A DNA stretch of 43,105 nt from an uncultured Chloroflexota bacterium (GCA_937879875.1 CALFMN010000084.1:1-43105), one strand, 5' to 3'; counted from the first letter of the stretch, positions 6,087 through 14,476 are shown. Numbers and translations: made by a program. The notes: generated by a model not told the origin, from the letters alone.

Positions 6087-8111
6087 TTACCGCCGCGCGG
6101 CGGCTTCCGGCGCCGCGGCCGGTTGCTGCTCGGGGTGCAGGCGCGCGTTCATCCAGTCGAGGATGAAGCCGAAGCGGTCGCGGCGGTGGCGCGGCCGGCC
6201 GGCGCGCGACATCTCGTGGTTCTCGTCGGGGAAGCGCACGAAACGCACCTCGCGCCGCAGCTTCTTCAGCACCACGAACAGCTCCTCGCCCTGCTCGATC
6301 GGGCAGCGGATGTCGTTCTCCGAATGCAGGATCAGCAGCGGCGTGCGGATATTCGGCGCGTAGGTCAGCGGCGAGTGGTCGATAAACCACTGCCGGTCTT
6401 CCCATGGCTGCACGCCGGCCTGCGTCTCTGAAAAGAAGAAGCCGATGTCGCTGGTGCCGAACAGCGTGTAGACGTTGTTCACCGCCCGCTCGGAGCAGGC
6501 CGCCTTGAAGCGGTCCGTGTGACCCACGATCCAGCTCGTCATGAAGCCGCCGTAGCTGCCGCCCAGCACGCCCAGCCGCTCGGGGTCGATGAAGTCGCAG
6601 CGCTCAAGCGCGGTGTCCAGGCCGGCGATCACGTCTTCGTAGTCGCCGCCGCCCCAGTCGCCGCGCACGGCGCGGGTGAACTCCTCGCCGTAGCCCTGGC
6701 TGCCGCGCGGGTTGGTGAAGATCACGGCGTAGCCCGCGCCGGCCTGCACCTGGAACTCGTCAAAGAAGGTGTAGCCGTACTGCGTGGCCGGGCCGCCGTG
6801 TACGTTGAGCAGCGCCGGATAGCGCCGGCCCGGCTCCGCGCCCGCCGGCGGCATCACCCAGCAGTCGAGCGCAAGGCCCGCCCGCTCGTAGCGGATGCGC
6901 CGCGGCGCCACCAACTCGACCTCGGCTTTGAAGGCACGGTTCAGATCGGTAAGCTGCCGCTCGCCGTTGCCGTCGCGCACGAAGACCTCGGCCGGATTGA
7001 GCGGGTCGGTCGCGGTGTAGGCCAGCGTACCGTTCTCCGCGATCGAGAGGCTGGTGAGCTGCCGCTCGCCCGCGATCACCGATTCCGGCGTCCCGCCGCC
7101 GGGCGCAACGCGATAGACGGGCACGCTGCCCTGGTCTTCGACGCCGAAATAGATGAAGCGGCCGTCGGCCGACCAGTGTGGGCCGATCGCGCCCGCGAAG
7201 GGCGAGCAGGTGCGGTCGAACTGTGCCGTGAGGCAGCGCGGCTCGCCGCCCTCGGCCGGCAGCACGTAGACGCGGGCGTTACGGCCCATGTCCAGTGCGT
7301 ACTCGTTGCCGGTGTAGGCGATCAGCCGACCGTCCGGCGACCAGGTCGGGTTGCCGCTCGGCCCGCGGCCGGGCGTCAGCCGGCGTGGCTCGCCGCCCTC
7401 GGCGGAGACGGACCAGATGTCGACCACCTGGTCATAGTCGCGGCCCTCGTGCCGGGCGGCGGCGAAGGCGATGCGCGACCCATCCGGCGACCAGATCGGC
7501 TCGCCGTGGTCGCAGTCGCCGTCCGTAAGCTGGCGCGGCTCGCCGCCGTCGCGCGAGACCACGAAAACCTGCCGCCGACGGTCATAGATGAAGCCCTCGC
7601 CGTTCGACTTGTAGCGCAACGTCTCGATCACGCGCGCCGGCTTTGAGGGCCGGTCGGCCGCATCTTTGCCCGCATCCTCCTCCGGATCTTCGGCTTCGAT
7701 GCGCGCGGCGAAGGCGAGGCGCGTGCTATCCGGCGACCAGACCGGCTCGCCGGCGCCGCCCTTGAGGCCGGTGAGCCGCACGGGCTCGCCGCCGTCAGCC
7801 GGCATCACGTAGAGCTGCGGCCGACGGCTCTTCAGCCCAGACTGCGGGCGATCGGACAAAAAGGCGAGCCAGCGGCCGTCCGCCGACCAGCGCGGGGCCG
7901 TGTCGCGCCGTGAGCCGGTGGTGAACTGCCGCGGCTCGCCGCCGGCCGCCGGCACGATCCAGATCGTCGAGAGATAGCGGTCCTGCTCCTCGTCCAGCCG
8001 TGTGCGCACGAAGGCCACGCGCGTGCTATCGGGCGAGATCTGCGCGTCGCTGGCCAGCGTCAGGCGGAACAGATCGGCGGGAGTCATGCCTCGGCGTGCG
8101 GTTGCGGTCAT
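6087..8111 (-). CDS. S9 family peptidase (acylaminoacyl-peptidase/prolyl oligopeptidase type)
   Basis: 674-aa serine peptidase. Residues ~15-390 form a beta-propeller built from repeated WSPD/WSADGR blocks with GGEP linkers (TolB/WD40-like). Residues ~420-660 form the alpha/beta-hydrolase domain. The catalytic triad is visible: Ser519 in GGSYGG, Asp600 in ENDIRCP and His632 in DENHEM. It probably removes blocked or short N-terminal residues from peptides in the cytoplasm; no signal peptide is seen. ATG 8111 is preferred over the longer frame start at 8234, because it has an AGAGG ribosome site and the extra residues are low in family likeness. The C-terminus (after ILDWM) may have been supplied by defence island 1, whose right repeat lies inside this gene; the original end survives at 1096-1215. 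It is transcribed divergently from the GGDEF-EAL gene. Confidence 0.93.
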   Translation of the reverse strand: MTATARRGMTPADLFRLTLASDAQISPDSTRVAFVRTRLDEEQDRYLSTIWIVPAAGGEPRQFTTGSRRDTAPRWSADGRWLAFLSDRPQSGLKSRRPQLYVMPADGGEPVRLTGLKGGAGEPVWSPDSTRLAFAARIEAEDPEEDAGKDAADRPSKPARVIETLRYKSNGEGFIYDRRRQVFVVSRDGGEPRQLTDGDCDHGEPIWSPDGSRIAFAAARHEGRDYDQVVDIWSVSAEGGEPRRLTPGRGPSGNPTWSPDGRLIAYTGNEYALDMGRNARVYVLPAEGGEPRCLTAQFDRTCSPFAGAIGPHWSADGRFIYFGVEDQGSVPVYRVAPGGGTPESVIAGERQLTSLSIAENGTLAYTATDPLNPAEVFVRDGNGERQLTDLNRAFKAEVELVAPRRIRYERAGLALDCWVMPPAGAEPGRRYPALLNVHGGPATQYGYTFFDEFQVQAGAGYAVIFTNPRGSQGYGEEFTRAVRGDWGGGDYEDVIAGLDTALERCDFIDPERLGVLGGSYGGFMTSWIVGHTDRFKAACSERAVNNVYTLFGTSDIGFFFSETQAGVQPWEDRQWFIDHSPLTYAPNIRTPLLILHSENDIRCPIEQGEELFVVLKKLRREVRFVRFPDENHEMSRAGRPRHRRDRFGFILDWMNARLHPEQQPAAAPEAAARR
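6150..6206 (+). repeat. 57-bp direct repeat, right copy (att-like)
   Basis: Partner of 1159-1215 with two mismatches. It lies inside the last 40 codons of the S9 peptidase gene. Past 6206, towards the body of the gene, similarity to the left copy ceases. Together the two copies delimit defence island 1. Confidence 0.8.
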
Positions 8112-8273
8112 TGCCAGCCTCTCGCGGGCGCGCCTGTATACGCGCCCGATTCGTCCCATTCTGACAGGCAACGGGTGATTCGGAACAGACGCACGGCCGG
8201 CGGCATTTAAGAAAAGCTGCGCTGCGACCGACACTTATCCGAGTGAGTCTGCATATGCGGACGCGAAGGGACG

Positions 8274-11219
8274 ATGCGCCCGAAGTCGCTCTTGCTGTTC
8301 CTCAGCCGTCTGAGCCTGACCTGGCGCTTCGCCATCGCCGCGGCAGGCGTAATGGCCGTTGTCTTCGCCTTCTCCGCCTGGGTGCAGACACGTTCCGTCG
8401 AGCGCGGCACGCTGCGCGACGCGCAGACCGACGTGCAGCGGCTCGTGGCCAATCGCGTGCTGCCCCGGCTCACACGGCAGGACCTTGCCGTACCCCTCAG
8501 CGGCGAACGGCTGGACAGCTTCGACGCATTCGTCCGCGAACAGATTCTGAGCGACGATGCCGAGCGCGTCGCGATCGTCGACCACGACGGCCGCGTGCTC
8601 TATTCGAGCGAGCCTGCCGAGATCGGCCAGGTCTTCCCCCTCACTGCCGAACAGCGCCAGGCGTTGCAGGGCAAAAGCGCGGCGGCAGCGACGCACGGCT
8701 TGAAGACGTACTCGATCAGCGGCGTACACGGCTCCGCTCAGGCGCTGGAGATCGACGTACCCCTCGTCCTTACGGACGCCGCGGGCGTTGACGCCGTCTT
8801 CGGCGTCTACCGGCCCTATGCGCCGATCGCGGCACAGATCGATGACTCGCGGCGCTCGGTGGTACTGGGTATGGCCGGCGAGCTCGCCGTCGTCTATCTG
8901 CTGCTGATCGCCATCGTGTACGGCGACGGCCGCACGATCGAACGGCAACGCCGCGAGCTCGAGCAAGGGCTGGCCGAGCAGGAGCTGACCGATGAGGCGG
9001 TGCGCCAGCAGAACGCCTATCTGGCCGCGCTGCACGAGGCGACCTTCGCGGTGATGCAGCGGCGCGATCTGGTCGACGTGCTGCGCACGATCGTCAGCCG
9101 CGCCGGGGAGCTGCTGAACGCGGCGCACGGCTACGCCTACCTGCTCGATCCGGACGGCCAGGCGATGGTGATGGCCGTGGCGACGGGCGTCTTCGCCACG
9201 CGTGTGGGCTCGCGCGTCAACTTCGGCGCCGGCATGGGCGGGCGCGTCTGGAAGTCGCGCCGGCCCGTGGTGACCGAGGATTACGGCGCCTGGCCTGGCC
9301 GCCTGCCCGACCCGCTGTACGACGACGTGCACGCCGCGGCCGGCGTGCCGATCATCTCGAACGGGGAACTCGTCGGCGTGCTCTCGCTGGCGCGCGAGGA
9401 ACCGGGCCGCGACTTCGCCTCCGCGGAGGTCGCGGCGCTGAGCCAGTTCGCTGAGCTGGCCGCGCTGGCGCTGGACAACGCCCACCTGCTGGAGCAGGCG
9501 CAGCAGGAGCTGGACGAGCGCCGTCGCGCCGAGGCCGCGCTTGTGGAGAGCGCCGCGACCTTCCGCCTGCTGTTTGCCGCCAACCCGCATCCGATGTGGG
9601 TCTACGATCTTTACACCTTCGAGTTCCTTGAGGTGAACGAGGCGGCGATCGCGCGCTACGGCTACACGCGCGACGAGTTCCTGCGGATGCGCATCACAGA
9701 TATGCGCCCCGCCGACGAGGTGCATACGCTGCTGGAGAGCGTGGGCGACGACGTGCCGGCGCTGGAGATGGCGGGGCCGTGGCGCCATCGCACCAAAGAC
9801 GGGCGGCTGCTCGACGTCGAGATCACCTCGCACGCGCTCGACTTCGGCCGGCGCGAGGCGGCGCTGGTCGTCGCCCAGGACGTCACCGAGCGCAAACGCG
9901 CCGAACGCGAGCTGGTCTTCCTCGCCAGCCACGATCCGCTCACCGGGCTGTTCAACCGCCGCCGCTTCGCCGAGGAGCTGGAGCAGCAGCTCGCGCTGGC
10001 GCAGCGCTACGGCGCCGGCGGCGCCCTGTTGTACATCGATCTCGATCAGTTCAAATATGTGAACGACTCGCTGGGCCACTACGCCGGCGATGAGCTGCTC
10101 GTGAGCGTCGGCCGGCTGTTGCGTCTGCGCCTGCGCGAGACCGACATCCTTGCCCGGCTGGGCGGCGACGAGTTCGCCATCCTGCTGCCGCACACGGCCG
10201 AGGCTGAGGCAACGAGTCTGGCCGAAGCGCTGCTCGACGCGCTGCGCCACCACACGATCACGCTCGGGGACCAGGCGATCGGCACCACCGCCAGCATCGG
10301 CCTGGTGCTCTACCCGCGGCACAGCGATTCCGCGTCGGAGCTGCTGGCCTATGCCGATCTGGTGATGTACCAGGTAAAGGAACAGGGCCGCAACGGCTTC
10401 GGTGTCTATGTGCCCGGCGACGCGCAGGCACAGATCGCCGCCGCTCTGACCTGGGAACGGCGCATCCGCGAGGCACTGGCGTCGGACTATTTCGTGCTCT
10501 ACGCCCAGCCGATTCTCGATCTGCGCGGCGCGGCGCCGCGCGACGTTTCGTCCTACGAGCTGCTGCTGCGCCTGCGCACCGAAGACGGCGAGGTGGTGCT
10601 GCCCGGCGCCTTCCTCGACGTGGCCGAGCGTTCCGGGCTGATCCGCGCGATCGACCGCTGGGTCGTGCGGCAGGCGATCGGCATCGTCGCGGCGGAAATG
10701 GCGGCGGGGCGCCAGATCACGCTCGAAGTCAACCTTTCCGGCAAGTCGATCACCGACGCGGAGCTGCTGCCGCTGATCGCGCGCGAGCTGCACGGCAGCG
10801 GCATCGACCCGGGAGCCCTGGTGTTCGAGATCACGGAGACGGCGGCGATCGCCGACATCGAAGAGGCGCGGCGCTTCATCGCCACCTTGAAAGAGCTGGG
10901 CTGCCGCTTCGCCATCGACGACTTCGGCGTCGGCTTCTCCTCCTTCTACTATCTCAAGCACCTGCCCGTGGACTATCTCAAGATCGACGGCAGCTTCGTG
11001 AACAATCTGCCGCGCGACCTGGTGGACCAGCATCTGGTCAAGGCGATCGTCGAGGTGGCGCGCGGGCTGGCCAAGCAGACGATCGCCGAGTTCGTCGGGG
11101 ACGATCAGACGGTGCGGCTGCTGCGCCAGTTCGGCGTGGACTTCGCGCAGGGCTATCACACCGGTCGCCCGCGCCCCGTTTCCGAGCTGCTCGATTCGCG
11201 GCACGAAGCCGCCGCGTAG
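8274..11219 (+). CDS. Membrane sensor with GAF, PAS, GGDEF and EAL domains
   Basis: 981-aa cyclic-di-GMP protein. A membrane helix at ~16-38 is followed by an outside sensor region of about 160 residues and a second helix at ~203-222. A GAF domain (~260-400), a linker coiled coil and a PAS domain (~428-545) come next. The diguanylate cyclase domain has an intact GGDEF (630-634), with an upstream RETD inhibitory site at the canonical five-residue spacing. The C-terminal phosphodiesterase domain (from ~735) has ELL in place of EAL at 761, keeping the metal-binding Glu, plus DDFGVGFS (~881) and KIDG. Both activities may therefore be present, with cyclase output under product control. The ATG at 8274 follows AAGGGA closely. 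The gene is monocistronic, divergent from the peptidase gene, and followed by the NPQPLPPG microprotein gene. Confidence 0.94.
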   Translation: MRPKSLLLFLSRLSLTWRFAIAAAGVMAVVFAFSAWVQTRSVERGTLRDAQTDVQRLVANRVLPRLTRQDLAVPLSGERLDSFDAFVREQILSDDAERVAIVDHDGRVLYSSEPAEIGQVFPLTAEQRQALQGKSAAAATHGLKTYSISGVHGSAQALEIDVPLVLTDAAGVDAVFGVYRPYAPIAAQIDDSRRSVVLGMAGELAVVYLLLIAIVYGDGRTIERQRRELEQGLAEQELTDEAVRQQNAYLAALHEATFAVMQRRDLVDVLRTIVSRAGELLNAAHGYAYLLDPDGQAMVMAVATGVFATRVGSRVNFGAGMGGRVWKSRRPVVTEDYGAWPGRLPDPLYDDVHAAAGVPIISNGELVGVLSLAREEPGRDFASAEVAALSQFAELAALALDNAHLLEQAQQELDERRRAEAALVESAATFRLLFAANPHPMWVYDLYTFEFLEVNEAAIARYGYTRDEFLRMRITDMRPADEVHTLLESVGDDVPALEMAGPWRHRTKDGRLLDVEITSHALDFGRREAALVVAQDVTERKRAERELVFLASHDPLTGLFNRRRFAEELEQQLALAQRYGAGGALLYIDLDQFKYVNDSLGHYAGDELLVSVGRLLRLRLRETDILARLGGDEFAILLPHTAEAEATSLAEALLDALRHHTITLGDQAIGTTASIGLVLYPRHSDSASELLAYADLVMYQVKEQGRNGFGVYVPGDAQAQIAAALTWERRIREALASDYFVLYAQPILDLRGAAPRDVSSYELLLRLRTEDGEVVLPGAFLDVAERSGLIRAIDRWVVRQAIGIVAAEMAAGRQITLEVNLSGKSITDAELLPLIARELHGSGIDPGALVFEITETAAIADIEEARRFIATLKELGCRFAIDDFGVGFSSFYYLKHLPVDYLKIDGSFVNNLPRDLVDQHLVKAIVEVARGLAKQTIAEFVGDDQTVRLLRQFGVDFAQGYHTGRPRPVSELLDSRHEAAA

Positions 11220-11395
11220 CCCGCTCTCTGCACCAGCAGGACCGCGCCGCCCCGATGCACGGCTGTGAACGACTTCACGCCGCCGATGTGGCCTCCGCCA
11301 CAGGGCGACGCAACCACACGTTCGCACGCCGCGTGTCTCCGGCAGTGGGGCAAATGCCGCACATGCCGTCAGCAAGCCATACGGAGGTACCGACG

Positions 11396-11509
11396 ATGTT
11401 GATCTTCATGTCGCTCACGCCACGCCCCGGCAACGGCCTCGCGCTCAATCCGCAGCCGCTGCCGCCCGGTTTTCATTTCGCCGATGGCAGCGTCCACTTC
11501 CGCACATAG
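11396..11509 (+). CDS. 37-aa NPQPLPPG microprotein
   Basis: Small gene of 37 codons. The ATG at 11396 has a near-ideal ribosome site (GGAGGT, 7 nt away), and the stop is followed within 5 bp by a long terminator-like hairpin, so it looks like a complete transcription unit. The product contains LALNPQPLPPG and ends FHFADGSVHFRT. Short proteins with an NPQPLPPG core are found in many soil bacteria as hypothetical proteins; I know of no assigned function. There is no signal peptide or membrane helix. A longer in-frame opening exists upstream to 11255, but the ribosome site favours the short form. Confidence 0.6.
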   Translation: MLIFMSLTPRPGNGLALNPQPLPPGFHFADGSVHFRT

Positions 11510-11513
11510 CGCC

Positions 11514-11561
11514 GCACAGCGAAGGGTCCGGCAGTTTCGGCCGTCGGACCCTTCGCTGTGC
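11514..11561 (+). terminator. Perfect 17-bp hairpin after microprotein gene
   Basis: Left arm 11514-11530 and right arm 11545-11561 pair perfectly over 17 bp with a 14-nt loop. There is no T run after it, as is usual for terminators in many high-GC bacteria. It lies 5 bp past the microprotein stop codon and could end transcription from either side. Confidence 0.7.
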
Positions 11562-11637
11562 GCAGCCCACCGCCATGGCGATTGTCCTGTGCGGGTCGAT
11601 CGGGCACGCTTGATCGCGCTCAGCAGACAGGAGCGCG

Positions 11638-12135
11638 ATGAACGCGCCGCTCGCCGAGATGTTTCGCTACAACAAGTGGGCCAATCTGGTGCTGCTTGAG
11701 GCGAGCCGCGCGCTCTCCGACGCGCAGATCGACGCGCGACTGCCCGGTATTTCCGGCTCACCGCGTGAGCTGTTTCTGCACCTCGTCGGCGGCCAGCAGA
11801 CGTTCGTGCTGCGCACACAGGGACGCCAGCATGAAGGCGAATGGAACCGTGCGAGCCGCTGGCCCGGCTTCGACGCCCTGATCGACGTCGCCACCAGTTC
11901 AAGCGACGCGCTGATCGCGATCGCCGCGGCGCTAGAGCAGGATGCCGAGGCCGGCCTGCCCTGGCAGGGCAAGGTTTACCGCTATCCCACCTCGTTCTTC
12001 CTCGTCTACGCGCTTGAGCATGGCGTCGAGCACCGCACGGAAATCAAGCTCGCGCTCGCGCAGCTCGGCGTGCAGACGCCGGATCTCGACGCCTGGCAGT
12101 ACAGCACGGCGATGGGTTACGGCCAGGCAGTGTAA
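11638..12135 (+). CDS. DinB family protein
   Basis: 165-aa four-helix-bundle protein of the DinB/YfiT superfamily. Typical features are the opening MFRYNKWANLVLLEA, the first metal-ligand His in LFLHLVGGQQ (about 63) and the closing HGVEHRTEIKLALAQLG block with two more His. These three His residues usually bind a divalent metal. The role is unknown; relatives include thiol-dependent S-transferases and DNA-damage-induced proteins. The ATG is preceded by CAGGAG at good spacing. It lies just upstream of lexA with its own stop, and lexA has its own promoter. Confidence 0.88.
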   Translation: MNAPLAEMFRYNKWANLVLLEASRALSDAQIDARLPGISGSPRELFLHLVGGQQTFVLRTQGRQHEGEWNRASRWPGFDALIDVATSSSDALIAIAAALEQDAEAGLPWQGKVYRYPTSFFLVYALEHGVEHRTEIKLALAQLGVQTPDLDAWQYSTAMGYGQAV

Positions 12136-12197
12136 GGGGCAGCTACAGCCGGCTGCGCGGCCGTTCCCTTGCCACTGGTTCGCGATGTTAGCGTTTG

Positions 12198-12226
12198 TTG
12201 ACACGTTCTGGATCGAGTGGTACATT
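12198..12226 (+). promoter_or_regulatory. Sigma-70-type promoter of lexA
   Basis: Consensus -35 TTGACA (12198-12203) and -10 TACATT (12221-12226) separated by exactly 17 bp, about 80 bp upstream of the lexA start. The expected transcription start (about 12233) sits at the edge of the LexA box. Confidence 0.8.
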
Positions 12227-12235
12227 TGTGCGTCA

Positions 12236-12247
12236 GAACGGGTGTTC
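12236..12247. promoter_or_regulatory. SOS (LexA) box
   Basis: Perfect inverted repeat GAAC-GGGT-GTTC, matching the Gram-positive type SOS operator (GAAC-N4-GTTC). It lies immediately downstream of the lexA -10 element, so LexA bound here would block its own transcription. Confidence 0.8.
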
Positions 12248-12304
12248 CGATCTGGGCGTGGCGCGTGTGCCGCCAGGCCCGGGCGGGAGCCGGCCAGGGG
12301 GGCG

Positions 12305-12949
12305 ATGATGCGGGGCAAACTTTCGGTCAAGCAAGAGAAGATCCTGACCTTCATGCGGCAGTTTCTGGACGAGAACGCCTATCCGCCGAGCATCCGCGAC
12401 ATTCAGCACGGCTGCGGCATCAGTTCGACCTCCGTGGTCGATTACAACCTCAAGGCGCTGGAAAACATGGGCCTGATCCGCCGCGACCGCGAAGTCTCGC
12501 GCGCGATCGAAGTGCTCGGCCATCGCCGCAACAGCAACGGCATCGTCTCCGTGCCCGTGGTTGGACAGATCGCGGCCGGCGCCCCGATCGACGTGCCCGA
12601 GTCCGGTGCCAGCGTGCCCGACACGTCTGAGACGATCGAGGTCAGCGAGCGCCTGCTGTTCGGACGGGATAACGTCTTCGCCCTGCGCGTGAAGGGCACC
12701 TCGATGATCGACGCGCTGATCAACGACGGCGACATCGTCGTCTTCGAGCCGACCAACCACGCCGACAACGGCGACATGGTCGCGGCCTGGCTCAAGCGCG
12801 AAGGCGAAACCACGCTGAAGAAGTACTACCTCGAAGGCGACCGCGTGCGCCTGCAGCCGATGAACACGACGATGGCGCCGATCTACAGCTCCGCGGACAA
12901 CGTGCAGGTACAGGGCCGCGTGCTCTACGTCACCCGCTCGATGGCCTGA
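12305..12949 (+). CDS. lexA: LexA repressor
   Basis: 214-aa SOS repressor and self-cleaving S24 protease. The N-terminal winged helix (residues ~1-70) contains QEKILTFMRQF, YPPSIRDI and SSTSVVDYNLKALE, typical of LexA. The cleavage site is Ala91-Gly92 in QIAAGAP. The catalytic Ser133 (GTSM) and Lys172 (TTLKKYY) are present. After RecA-stimulated self-cleavage, SOS genes are derepressed. Two adjacent ATG codons (12305 and 12308) follow a G-rich ribosome site; the first is used here. The much longer open frame upstream is ignored because the promoter and SOS box lie inside it. Autoregulation is well supported by the GAAC-N4-GTTC box downstream of a consensus promoter. Confidence 0.96.
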   Translation: MMRGKLSVKQEKILTFMRQFLDENAYPPSIRDIQHGCGISSTSVVDYNLKALENMGLIRRDREVSRAIEVLGHRRNSNGIVSVPVVGQIAAGAPIDVPESGASVPDTSETIEVSERLLFGRDNVFALRVKGTSMIDALINDGDIVVFEPTNHADNGDMVAAWLKREGETTLKKYYLEGDRVRLQPMNTTMAPIYSSADNVQVQGRVLYVTRSMA

Positions 12950-13031
12950 GCCTCATCGTAAACTGCGGTTAGCACTCCCGATACTGTGCCGGGAGGTGTG
13001 TGCAGCCGCGCCGCAGGAAGAGCTTGCAACG

Positions 13032-13316
13032 ATGACAGACGTTCCGCGCACGATTCCCGTGCCGCCTGAGAGCGACCTCGCTCACGCCCTCAAGGCCGCC
13101 ATCGACGACGCTGGCAGCTTTCTCGTCGACACGGGTGAGGCTCGCTACCGCATTTCGGTCCAGCGGGCTGATGAGCCAACCCCTGACCAGGTCGCCCGCT
13201 CGATTGCTGGCATCCGCCGCGCTGCCGGCGCCTGGGCTCACGACGACGCCGAGGCGCTGAAGGCCGCAGTCCGTGCCCGTCGGCGCGGCGGCAGCCAGCC
13301 GTCGGTCCGCTGGTGA
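13032..13316 (+). CDS. Orphan VapB-like antitoxin candidate
   Basis: 94-aa protein starting MTDVPRTIPVPPESDL. A short beta region reads FLVDTGEARYRISVQR, and the C-terminus is rich in Ala and Arg (AALKAAVRARRRGG type). This resembles small VapB/Phd-like antitoxins from Chloroflexota and Actinobacteria, which pair a DTGEERYR-type strand with a disordered toxin-binding tail. No PIN-domain toxin or other partner follows; the next gene is an ABC ATPase 135 bp away. ATG 13032 is chosen over an upstream ATG (12996) because a weak GGAAGAG precedes it and the extra residues look unrelated. It is either an orphan antitoxin or a small regulator of unknown target. Confidence 0.5.
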   Translation: MTDVPRTIPVPPESDLAHALKAAIDDAGSFLVDTGEARYRISVQRADEPTPDQVARSIAGIRRAAGAWAHDDAEALKAAVRARRRGGSQPSVRW

Positions 13317-13380
13317 GCGCCTACCTCAGCTAATCCCTGGTTGAGAACCCCGCGCTACCATAACGCGGTATACTCGTGAT

Positions 13381-13409
13381 GCAGAGCGGTAGAGAGACTA
13401 CCGCTCTGC
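13381..13409. promoter_or_regulatory. 12-bp perfect hairpin upstream of ABC ATPase gene
   Basis: Arms 13381-13392 and 13398-13409 pair perfectly around a 5-nt loop. A good -10-like TATACT lies at 13369-13374, so the hairpin would form in the 5' leader of the ABC ATPase transcript, or act as a terminator for the upstream gene. Confidence 0.45.
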
Positions 13410-13451
13410 GCGCGTTCCGAGCGGGCGCGGGAGCTGCTGGGCGGGGGCCTC

Positions 13452-14450
13452 ATGCCCGAGCCGATCCTTCAGGTACAGAATCTCAGTGTCGAGTTCGCCA
13501 CGCGCGAGGGCGCCGTGCGGGCGGTGAACGGCGCCTCGCTCGCCCTGCACCCCGGCGAAGTCCTGGCGATTGTCGGGGAGAGCGGCTGCGGCAAGACCAC
13601 CCTCGCGCTCTCTTTGCTGCGCCTGCTGCCGCTGCCGGGCCGCATCACCGCCGGCAGTGTGCTGTTCGATGGAGACGATCTCTGCCGCGTCTCCGACGAG
13701 GCGCTGCGCCGCCTGCGCGGCCGCGCGATCTCGATGATCTTTCAGGACCCCGTCACCGGCCTCAATCCCGTCTTGCCCATCGGCAAACAGGTCGAGGAGA
13801 TCCTCGCCAGCCACCTGCATCTCGATAAAAAGGAGCGCAAGCGGCGCACCGTCGAGATTCTGCGCAGCGTCGGCCTCGCGGATGCCGAGCGCATCTCCGG
13901 CCAGTATCCGTTCCATCTTTCCGGCGGCATGTGCCAGCGCGTGATGATCGGCATGGCGACGGCGCTGAACCCGCGCGTGATCGTCGCGGATGAGCCGACC
14001 TCGTCGCTCGATGTGACGGTGCAGGCGCAGATCTTGGCCGAGCTGGAGATGCTGCGGCGTACGCGCAACACGGCGATTCTGCTGATCACGCACGATTTCG
14101 GCGTGGTGGCGCAGGCGGCCGACCGCGTGGCCGTGATGTACGGCGGCGCCATCGTCGAGCAGGGCGAGGTGCACACCGTCTTCCGCCGGCCGCGCCATCC
14201 CTATACCGCCGCGCTGCTCAATACCCTGCCGCGCGTGGACGGCCGCAACGGCCCGCTGCAGGCGATTCCCGGCTCACCGCCCAGCCTGCTCAACCTGCCG
14301 CCCGAGTGCAGCTTCGCCGCGCGCTGCAGCAAGGCGCTCAATCGCTGCCGCCAGGAGCCGGCGCCGCCACTCGAAGAGGCCACGCCCGGACACTTCGTCG
14401 CCTGCTACAACCCGATGTTCCACGAGTGGGATGACGACGCGGCCGACTAA
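13452..14450 (+). CDS. Oligopeptide/dipeptide ABC transporter ATP-binding protein (DppD/OppD type)
   Basis: 332-aa ATPase of the peptide/nickel importer family. Walker A is GESGCGKTT (about 43-51), the signature LSGGMCQR (about 155-162) and Walker B VIVADEPTSSLD, followed by the H-loop ITHDFG. The C-terminal oligopeptide extension has HPYT and four cysteines (CSFAARCSKALNRC, then AC), the pattern that binds an iron-sulfur cluster in some DppD proteins. Peptide importers usually have a second ATPase, two permeases and a binding protein; none is present here, so the partners are encoded elsewhere or this is a solitary copy. The ATG follows GGGCGGGGG. An MFS gene begins 26 bp downstream, so the two may be co-transcribed. 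Confidence 0.93.
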   Translation: MPEPILQVQNLSVEFATREGAVRAVNGASLALHPGEVLAIVGESGCGKTTLALSLLRLLPLPGRITAGSVLFDGDDLCRVSDEALRRLRGRAISMIFQDPVTGLNPVLPIGKQVEEILASHLHLDKKERKRRTVEILRSVGLADAERISGQYPFHLSGGMCQRVMIGMATALNPRVIVADEPTSSLDVTVQAQILAELEMLRRTRNTAILLITHDFGVVAQAADRVAVMYGGAIVEQGEVHTVFRRPRHPYTAALLNTLPRVDGRNGPLQAIPGSPPSLLNLPPECSFAARCSKALNRCRQEPAPPLEEATPGHFVACYNPMFHEWDDDAAD

Positions 14451-14476
14451 CGACCCGTGAGGCGACGAGGCCGCCC

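Larger units (their letters stand above)
1159..6206. mobile_element. Defence island 1, integrated at S9 peptidase 3' end
   Basis: Segment bounded by 57-bp direct repeats taken from the end of the S9 peptidase gene. The cargo is a three-gene small operon, an XRE/ImmA-IrrE pair, a DNA methyltransferase and a restriction endonuclease. No integrase lies inside; the only recombinase sequence is the broken fragment just outside the left repeat. In the simplest reading the incoming element supplied a replacement 3' end for the peptidase and displaced the original end to 1096-1215. Limits are inferred from the repeats alone. Confidence 0.6.

Noticed and set aside
8235..11375. 1046-aa open frame on the minus strand
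   Set aside because: It lies antisense to the clear GGDEF-EAL gene; its His/Gln/Val-rich make-up is typical of high-GC shadow frames.
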